Source: Fulvivirga aurantia
GTDB lineage: Bacteria; Bacteroidota; Bacteroidia; Cytophagales; Cyclobacteriaceae
Assembly: GCF_009711475.1 (NCBI RefSeq)
Contig: NZ_SMMD01000856.1
Span: 1 to 11,847, forward strand
DNA length: 11,847 nt
Direction: 5' to 3'
The notes under the pieces: model-generated
Told to the model about the DNA's origin: nothing
What the model saw: only the letters and a program-made list of their open reading frames with translations
The model's database searches: none
Translations under genes and position numbers: made by a program
Shown: piece after piece, positions 6,588 to 11,847 of the stretch
Numbering within the stretch: position 1 is the first letter of the stretch
Layout: every line of letters starts with the position of its first letter

Positions 6588-7995
6588 CTACTCTTCTGAA
6601 GCCTGAGCTTCCTCGAGGGGTTCTTCTTTCTTATTTTCCTTTTTATCTTTAGATGATATCGCATCTCCATCTTCTAAGCGCTTTGAGACCACCAAGAAAG
6701 GGCCTGAAACTACACGGTCACTAATAGTAAGCCCTTCAAGTATCTCGATATTTTCGTAATCGCTGATGCCGGTTTTTACTTCTACCATCTTAGCAGAGCC
6801 ATTGTCATCAATAAACACTACTTCCTTTGTTTCCTGATCTACCGGTGTTGCAGCTACAGCATTTTCTGTTTCTTCAGATTCTTCACCATCTTCGTCATCG
6901 TTGCTCTTTCCAAATTTTTTCTTGTTTGGAATTACGAGTAGTAACGGCTGACAGCGGTACTGATAAAACATTATCCTTTCTCTTTGTAATAACATCCACA
7001 CTGGCAGTCATGCCTGGTCTGAAAGGATATTTATTACCTTCTTCAACTAAATCAGCGTAGGACGAATTAAGAATTCTTATTCTCACTTCAAATTCTGTAA
7101 CAGCATCTGCTGAGACTTTATCGTTAGCTGTATTAGCGATAGCTGTTACCAACCCTTTAAATTCTTTCTCTAAGTGAGAGTATGAATCCACATCAATAAT
7201 TGCGGTATCACCAACAGAAACCCGAATGATGTCGTTTTCATTAACATCAACTCTTACTTCCATTTGGTTGAGATCAGCGATTCTCATGATTTCTGTACCC
7301 TGAAACTGCTGTGTACCTAATACCGTTTCTCCCTGCTCAACATTAAGCTTAGAAATGGTGCCACTCATAGGTGCTGTTACGGTGGTTCTTCTTAAGTTTT
7401 CCTGCTGCTGAGAAAGTGAAGCTTCACTACTCTTTACAATATATTTTGCAGCTTCAACAGACTCTTTCGCTGATTTTAAATCGTTTTGAGCTACAGCATA
7501 GTTTTGCTGCGCCAATTGCCAGTCCGCATCAGAAATTACTTTTTCTTTATACAGCTTCTCTTGTCTTTCATAATCTTGCTTAGCACGCGTAAATGTAGCT
7601 TCAGCTCTGGCTAATGAAGCTCTTGAAGATGCTAAATTGGCTTTTTGCTGATTAAGAGATGCTCTTGATTGCTCGACTGCAGCTACAAAATTATCTGGTC
7701 TTACTTTGGCTAATATCTGCCCTTCAGTTACAGGGTCGCCCTCTTCGATATTCAGTTCGATAAGCTCACCAGATACTTCCGGACTTAACTTTACTTCAAC
7801 CACTGGCTGAACCATGCCAGAAGCACTTACCTTTTCTGTAATAGATACTTTCTTTACCTCAGCTAACTCAACTTCTATTTCTTTAGGTTTACCTATCCAG
7901 CCGGCTGATTTACCAACTGCGATGAAAACAATAAGAATTACTACAGCTGCAATTAGGTAGTATAACCATTTATTTGACTTTTTCTTTTTTGCCAT
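6588..7995 (-). pseudogene. MacA/HlyD-family periplasmic adaptor (membrane fusion protein), frameshifted
   Basis: Periplasmic adaptor linking an inner-membrane exporter to a TolC channel. The 5' frame (7995-6895, 366 codons) gives a lysine-rich start, one membrane helix at about residues 10-33, the first lipoyl/barrel-sandwich half (VSGELIELNIEEGDPV), a long alpha-hairpin coiled coil at about 105-200, the second lipoyl half (TAPMSGTISKLNVEQG), the beta-barrel domain, and VLSVPLSAVTTR, then stops early. The missing C-terminal membrane-proximal domain (EVVFIDDNGSAKMVEVKTG onward, ending in an acidic EEPLEEAQASEE tail) continues in another frame down to 6588. The total of 1408 nt is one more than a multiple of three. 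Removing one A from the A6 run at 6920-6915 would restore a 468-residue protein. It is therefore either a real recent inactivation, a homopolymer sequencing error, or a site rescued by slippage. The ATG lies 3 nt after the tolC stop. Confidence 0.85.
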
Positions 7996-7998
7996 TGT

Positions 7999-9321
7999 TT
8001 AAAAATCTAAAGGTTTGCCTTGATAAAAATCTAAAATTTTGAGTTTGAATATGTAATCGTATTTTGCTCTGATAAAATCAGAAAGTGCTTGATTATAATT
8101 GTTTTGAGCAACAGTCAAGTCTGTGATATTCGCAGCACCTGCTTCTTTCTGTTTTGTTAAATTATCAAAGAGTAACTTCGTTGACTCTACCTGCCTTTCA
8201 TTACTGCGATAAGTTTGTAATGCTGCTTCAGCATTTAAATATGCTTGTTCAACCTGCTGTCTAAGATTATTTCTCGTTTCAAGATCATTTAGTTCTGCCC
8301 TATCAGTATTTATTCTGGCCACTTGCACTGCCTGTCGTACCTGAAAATTGTTAAATATTGGAATATTGAGGTTGAAACCAATATTTTGACCCAAATTATT
8401 ATCTAGCTGTTCAGAGAAACCAAACGCATCATTCTGATTATTAAATCGAGTGTCCACCCCAAGAAATGCTGTAATTGAGGGTAGTCTACTCCCCTTTGCT
8501 GCTGATAGGCCTAACTCACTGGCTTCGATCCTCAACTCAGCTGCCTTTACAATCGGCTGAGTAGTCAATGCTTGTTCGTAAACTTCATCAGAGCTCAGTT
8601 GCACTGGCTCCAAATTCTCAGGTTCGATGTCTGGGGTCACAATCGAAAAGTTAGGGTCATAAGGTAACTGCAATAATTGCATCAATTGTAGCCTGGCGAT
8701 ATTTAAATCATTCTGTCTATTTATAACCTGAGTTTCATTTATGGCTTCTTGAGCTTCAGTTTGCAGTTCATCTGCTAAAGCTAAAGCACCATTTTCGACT
8801 AAAACTTTTGTTCTTCTGTTTTGCTCTTTTGCCGTTGCCAACTGAAGCTTCGCAGCTTCAAGAAGCTCTTTGTTAAATATTACCTGAAGGTATGCCTGCG
8901 CTACGTTTAAGCCTAAGTCATTTCTTGCTTGAACTAAATCTGAAACAGACGCATCGACTAAGAAACTATTCTGTTTAATGGTATTGTAATTAGCAAAACC
9001 ATTAAATAATGTAACGTTTGCACTTAGGCCGAACGTATTTGTCCTTGAGTCTAAGTCGGTAATTAGGTTGGTTACAGGATTTACGTTTTGACCAAAATTA
9101 TAGGCATGAGTTGCTCTCGCATTTAGTGAAGGAAGCAAATCGGCTTTACTTTGGTTGTAGGCAGCCTGGTTTTGAACCACACTAAGATCTGACCTTTTAA
9201 CACTTATATTGTTTTTTAAGGCATAATCAATACACTCCTGAAGCGTCCATTCGTTCGTTTCCTGGGCGTAACTGAAGGAGCTTAAAAGCAAGCAAACAAC
9301 AAGTAACTTTATCTTATTCAT
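7999..9321 (-). CDS. TolC-family outer membrane efflux protein
   Basis: A 440-residue outer-membrane channel component of a tripartite efflux or export system; its length is typical of the OEP family. The N-terminus is a clear Sec signal peptide, with MNKIK, then a leucine-rich core, and cleavage probable after SFSYA before QETNEW. The mature protein starts with WTLQECIDYALKNNISVK, the usual first helix. It has the two-repeat OEP architecture: each half has long Gln/Asn/Ala-rich amphipathic helices that form the periplasmic tunnel, with beta-hairpin segments such as ATHAYNFGQNVNPV and FLGVDTRFNNQND for the membrane barrel. It lies between sdaAB (17 nt upstream) and the adaptor gene (3 nt downstream), so all three are probably on one transcript. 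No inner-membrane pump gene is adjacent, so its substrate cannot be inferred. Confidence 0.93.
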   Translation of the reverse strand: MNKIKLLVVCLLLSSFSYAQETNEWTLQECIDYALKNNISVKRSDLSVVQNQAAYNQSKADLLPSLNARATHAYNFGQNVNPVTNLITDLDSRTNTFGLSANVTLFNGFANYNTIKQNSFLVDASVSDLVQARNDLGLNVAQAYLQVIFNKELLEAAKLQLATAKEQNRRTKVLVENGALALADELQTEAQEAINETQVINRQNDLNIARLQLMQLLQLPYDPNFSIVTPDIEPENLEPVQLSSDEVYEQALTTQPIVKAAELRIEASELGLSAAKGSRLPSITAFLGVDTRFNNQNDAFGFSEQLDNNLGQNIGFNLNIPIFNNFQVRQAVQVARINTDRAELNDLETRNNLRQQVEQAYLNAEAALQTYRSNERQVESTKLLFDNLTKQKEAGAANITDLTVAQNNYNQALSDFIRAKYDYIFKLKILDFYQGKPLDF

Positions 9322-9338
9322 AGAATAATTAATCGGTT

Positions 9339-10016
9339 TTATAAATCAATATCTGGTATATAAATTACGTCCTGTATCCAACTTAGACTCTTCATGTACT
9401 CAATTGTTACAGGCTTAAGGCCACTATCCATCTCAATCACCTGACAAGCGATGTCGTTTTTACCCTTTCGGGAAACTGACATGGTAGCTATGTTGCAGTC
9501 ATCATGCGACAAAATATTAGCGATGTAGGCAATACTACCTTTTTTATCCTCTGCTTTAAGAATAAGTGTATGAAGGCTTGAGGAGAAATTTGCACTGAAA
9601 CCATCGATTTCAGCGATGTTTATCACACCCCCACCTTTACTCTCACCGATGATCTCTACTTTTTTACCGCCTTTTTCTAAATTTAGCTTTATAGAATTGG
9701 GGTGAAGCACTGAGGCATTTCCAACAGATTTAAAGGTGTATTCCAGCCCTCTTTCTTCTGCGAAATCAAATGATTTTCTTATGCGCTCATCATCAGTTTT
9801 AAAATCTAACAGGCCAGCTATAATCGCTTTGTCGCTGCCATGCCCTTCATAGGTGCGAGCAAACGAATTGTAAAAGGTAATTATAGCTTTCTCTGGTTGG
9901 CCACCTAAAACTCTTATGGCAGCACGCGCTATTCGCACAACTCCTGCGGTATGCGAACTTGATGGCCCGATCATCACGGGACCTATCATATCGAATACAC
10001 TACTCTTCTCTGCCAT
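9339..10016 (-). CDS. sdaAB: L-serine dehydratase, iron-sulfur type, beta subunit
   Basis: A 225-residue cytoplasmic subunit of the oxygen-sensitive [4Fe-4S] L-serine deaminase, which converts L-serine to pyruvate and ammonia. The N-terminal beta domain shows MIGPSSSHTAG at residues 15-25, the family signature, and NSFARTYEGHGSDKAIIAGLL at about 50-70. The last 75 or so residues form an ACT domain (ILKAEDKKGSIAYIANILSHDDCNIATMSVSRKG), the known regulatory/serine-binding part of the beta chain. The length fits a stand-alone SdaAB as in Bacillus, not the fused single-chain form. The catalytic alpha subunit (SdaAA), which holds the iron-sulfur cluster, is not in this window. It is the first gene of the minus-strand operon with tolC and the adaptor, a pairing with no obvious metabolic logic. 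Confidence 0.92.
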   Translation of the reverse strand: MAEKSSVFDMIGPVMIGPSSSHTAGVVRIARAAIRVLGGQPEKAIITFYNSFARTYEGHGSDKAIIAGLLDFKTDDERIRKSFDFAEERGLEYTFKSVGNASVLHPNSIKLNLEKGGKKVEIIGESKGGGVINIAEIDGFSANFSSSLHTLILKAEDKKGSIAYIANILSHDDCNIATMSVSRKGKNDIACQVIEMDSGLKPVTIEYMKSLSWIQDVIYIPDIDL

Positions 10017-10037
10017 GGTTTTTATAATTTACAGTTT

Positions 10038-10067
10038 CAATATTAATCATAATTTTACGTGCACTAA
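10038..10067 (-). promoter_or_regulatory. Weak candidate promoter for sdaAB-tolC-adaptor
   Basis: On the minus strand TAATATTG (10045-10038) differs by one base from the Bacteroidota -7 box TAnnTTTG. TTA lies exactly 19 nt upstream, where TTG is expected. It would give a short leader of roughly 15 nt. The region is AT-rich, so such matches arise easily by chance. Confidence 0.22.
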
Positions 10068-10099
10068 GTACTAATAATTGTAAATGGTTGTTTTTCTAC

Positions 10100-10129
10100 T
10101 TGAAGCCTCAAATTGGGTGATTAAGTTTA
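10100..10129 (+). promoter_or_regulatory. Candidate Bacteroidota-type promoter for the aminotransferase gene
   Basis: TTG at 10100-10102 is followed after 19 nt by TAAGTTTA (10122-10129), which differs only in the last base from the TAnnTTTG -7 consensus. The spacing is the usual one. Transcription would start near 10136, leaving a leader of about 48 nt before the ATG. The evidence is consensus matching only. Confidence 0.3.
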
Positions 10130-10183
10130 AAATTTTTACGGTCATTTCACCAGAATTGAGATTTTGGACTTAATTGATACCTT

Positions 10184-10984
10184 ATGCAAATACTCTTAAA
10201 CAATGAATTGGTCAATGAACCTTTCACCATTGATAGCAATGATAGAGCGTTTCAATATGGTGATGGTTTATTTGAAACCATCGCGATCAGAAATTATGCA
10301 CCCAGACATCTCAATTATCACTTAGACAGACTTCAATTTGGCGCAAAACTATTAAGTCTTAATTTACCATTCAAGCGTGAGGAAGTCTCTTCAAAAATCG
10401 CTCAATTAGTAGAGGTCAATAAACATGTAGATGCTACTGTAAAGATAATTGTATGGAGAAAGAATTCCGATGCTTCAGGGTATTCCTTCAACACTCAGGC
10501 ATGTAATTTTTTAGTTGTCTCTAGACCCTTTAAAAATAAAAGTAGAGTAATAGACAAAGCAGGATTTGCTGAAACTGTTGCGTTCCATTATTCTGCTATC
10601 TCACAGATAAAGACGCTTAATGCTCTCCCTTATGTGATGGCTATGCATGAGAAACAAGAGCGCGGCTTAGATGAACTTATAGTTTTAAATGGTCAAAGAA
10701 AAATCTGTGAGAGTACTTCTTCTAACGTGTTTTGGGTTAAAGACGATATATTCTACACTCCCCCTATTTCAAGTGGTTGTTTAGATGGTGTGGCTCGGAG
10801 GGTTATTATCGAAAAGCTGAAAAAAGACAAAAGGAAAATAAAGGAAGTATTGACTGAACCTAAATCTATTGAAGGTGCAGATTGTGTATTTACCACCAAT
10901 AGTGGCGGCATAAGATTTATTTCCCAAATCGATCATGTCAGGTTTGACACATCGTTGGCACAAGATCCTTTATTGACTCTCTGA
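10184..10984 (+). CDS. Class IV PLP-dependent aminotransferase / 4-amino-4-deoxychorismate lyase-like
   Basis: A 266-residue fold-type IV PLP enzyme of the family that contains branched-chain aminotransferase, D-amino-acid aminotransferase and aminodeoxychorismate lyase (PabC). Visible are DRAFQYGDGLFETI at residues 20-33, the family's N-terminal signature; R49 in NYHLDRL; the catalytic lysine K143 in SQIKTLNALPYVMA, which forms the Schiff base; Glu176 in CESTSSNVFW, which contacts the pyridine nitrogen; and TTNSGGI, a phosphate-side loop. The short length and the GDGLFET form favour an ADC-lyase-like enzyme of folate biosynthesis over IlvE (about 300+ residues), but no pabA/pabB gene is nearby and specificity is not certain. 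It is transcribed alone, divergently from sdaAB. Its last 15 nt overlap the convergent endonuclease-family gene. Confidence 0.88.
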   Translation: MQILLNNELVNEPFTIDSNDRAFQYGDGLFETIAIRNYAPRHLNYHLDRLQFGAKLLSLNLPFKREEVSSKIAQLVEVNKHVDATVKIIVWRKNSDASGYSFNTQACNFLVVSRPFKNKSRVIDKAGFAETVAFHYSAISQIKTLNALPYVMAMHEKQERGLDELIVLNGQRKICESTSSNVFWVKDDIFYTPPISSGCLDGVARRVIIEKLKKDKRKIKEVLTEPKSIEGADCVFTTNSGGIRFISQIDHVRFDTSLAQDPLLTL

Positions 10985-11847
10985 TTCTGCCTTTTCAATT
11001 TGTCTCTCAGCTTCTTCTTTTTCTTCAGAGTCAGTGTTTTCTACATCTTCATTGTTATTTACGCTAGAGTAACTTATAGCTATAGATATTGGGAAGTGGT
11101 CTGAGCCAATCTTTCGATGCACCTGTATATCTACCAACTGAAAATGGTCACTCACAAAAAAATGATCTAAAGGCCATCTGATCGGATATTTTGCATGAAA
11201 TGTATTGAAAAAGCCCCGCCCCTTTCTCGGGTCTAATAATCCACTGATCTTTTGAAAGATGCGTGTACTTTTAGACCAGGCCACATCATTAAGGTCACCT
11301 GCCACGATGATTGGCACATTTTCACTATCTCTAATTTCTTTGCCAAGTAAATATAATTCAGCATCTCGCTCTGTTGAGCGATAGTTCTCAGTAGGGCTCG
11401 GTGGCTCAGGATGCATGCCATAAAATTGTACTTCAAGCCCGGATTCCAGTACTAATTTTGCTTTTACAGAGGGGATGTCATCTTTTACCATATGCCTCAC
11501 TTCGGCATCCTTCAGAGCAAATTTGCTGTAGAATAACAAGCCATACATGTTATCTAGTGGCTCCATAAGCGTGTAAGCAAATCGATCTTCCAGGGAGGCT
11601 ACATTTTGCTTCCATCGTTCATTAGTTTCCACTAAAAACACAACGTCAGGATCTTCTTCCTCTATCAGCTTAAGTAGCTCCTGATAATTATCATTAGGTT
11701 GATACACATTAGAAACTAAAAGCTTGATATCGTGTTTACTCTTATCGCTGGCAGTCTTAATTTCTGTTGAGTTAAAAATGGTATAGGGCAATATAAGTGT
11801 AGCCTGGTAAGTAGATACCGATGCTATGATGACTATGAATACTATAT
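10970..11847 (-). CDS. Membrane-anchored endonuclease/exonuclease/phosphatase (EEP) family protein (5' partial)
   Basis: The frame is open to the right edge, so the start lies outside; 291 residues are visible. The first ones (IVFIVIIASVSTYQATLILPY) are hydrophobic and look like a transmembrane segment, as in YafD-like EEP proteins with an N-terminal membrane domain and the catalytic domain beyond it. Metal-dependent phosphoesterase motifs are present in order: LLVSNVYQPN with the first-strand Asn, VVFLVETNERW with the metal-binding Glu, AGDLNDVAWS (11285-11299 encode GDLND), PLDHFFVS, and SDHFPI (11090-11104) with the catalytic Asp-His pair. All expected catalytic residues are there. After the domain comes a tail of about 30 mostly acidic residues. 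The substrate (nucleic acid, phospholipid or other phosphodiester) cannot be decided. The 3' end overlaps the convergent aminotransferase gene by 15 nt. Confidence 0.88.
   Translation of the reverse strand, partial: IVFIVIIASVSTYQATLILPYTIFNSTEIKTASDKSKHDIKLLVSNVYQPNDNYQELLKLIEEEDPDVVFLVETNERWKQNVASLEDRFAYTLMEPLDNMYGLLFYSKFALKDAEVRHMVKDDIPSVKAKLVLESGLEVQFYGMHPEPPSPTENYRSTERDAELYLLGKEIRDSENVPIIVAGDLNDVAWSKSTRIFQKISGLLDPRKGRGFFNTFHAKYPIRWPLDHFFVSDHFQLVDIQVHRKIGSDHFPISIAISYSSVNNNEDVENTDSEEKEEAERQIEKAESESQ

Larger units (their letters stand above)
10017..10183. other. Divergent intergenic region between sdaAB and the class IV aminotransferase
   Basis: This 167-nt AT-rich spacer is the only sizeable non-coding gap in the window and must carry the start signals for both flanking genes. 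Besides two weak promoter candidates I see only a short GTGCAC palindrome near 10060-10065. There is no strong hairpin, riboswitch-like structure or small reading frame that I can support. Confidence 0.6.

Noticed and set aside
6588..7001. A separate small gene of 137 codons downstream of the adaptor.
   Set aside because: Its first 20 or so residues are out-of-frame adaptor sequence, and the rest is the missing C-terminal domain of the same adaptor. It is the second half of a frameshifted gene.
10060..10065. GTGCAC palindrome in the divergent intergenic region as an operator.
   Set aside because: A single six-base palindrome without flanking symmetry is too weak to support a regulator site.
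11789..11791. TTG as the start of the EEP-family gene.
   Set aside because: The frame stays open to the window edge and encodes a hydrophobic membrane-like segment upstream, so the gene is simply cut by the window boundary.

Overview
The window looks like chromosomal DNA from a Bacteroidota bacterium, most likely of the Cytophagales type. This is inferred from moderate AT-richness, very tight operons with weak Shine-Dalgarno signals, TAnnTTTG-like promoter boxes, and the protein families present (a roughly 500-residue AccC with a C-terminal tail, DUF1015, and a split L-serine dehydratase). There are no RNA genes, insertion sequences, phage genes or CRISPR arrays. Coding density is very high, and only two intergenic gaps exceed 50 bases (6511-6587 and 10017-10183).

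Layout. (1) 1-3228, plus strand: the 3' part of a biotin carboxylase gene (accC), a DUF1015 protein of unknown function, and a Maf-family nucleotide pyrophosphatase, separated by 2 nt and then overlapping by 35 nt. (2) 3237-6510, minus strand: a four-gene surface-glycan operon, in transcription order a WaaE-like GT2, a second GT2 with a galactosyltransferase-type C-terminal domain, a SAM-methyltransferase-like protein and a GT4 glycosyltransferase. Junctions are 3 nt, a 4-nt overlap and 2 nt. (3) 6535-6566: a strong intrinsic terminator that separates the glycan operon from the next minus-strand operon. (4) 6588-10016, minus strand: sdaAB (L-serine dehydratase beta subunit), a TolC-type outer-membrane channel and a MacA/HlyD-type periplasmic adaptor. 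The adaptor reading frame is broken by an apparent one-base insertion in an A6 run. (5) 10184-10984, plus strand: a class IV PLP aminotransferase / aminodeoxychorismate-lyase-like enzyme, transcribed divergently from sdaAB. (6) 10970-11847, minus strand: a membrane-anchored endonuclease/exonuclease/phosphatase-family protein that runs off the right edge; its 3' end overlaps the aminotransferase gene by 15 nt.

How the genes work together. The glycan operon encodes a small set of enzymes that would extend and modify a lipid-linked or LPS-core-type glycan at the cytoplasmic face of the inner membrane. The tolC-adaptor pair is two thirds of a tripartite efflux or type I export machine, and no inner-membrane pump is encoded next to it. 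The remaining genes are housekeeping metabolism (fatty-acid precursor supply, serine breakdown, PLP-dependent amine chemistry, nucleotide sanitation).

Most of the window is ordinary. The points that merit a second look are the frameshift in the adaptor, the terminator whose loop contains a promoter-like -7 box, the composition of the glycan operon, and the conserved but uncharacterised DUF1015 protein. I found no convincing previously undescribed system.
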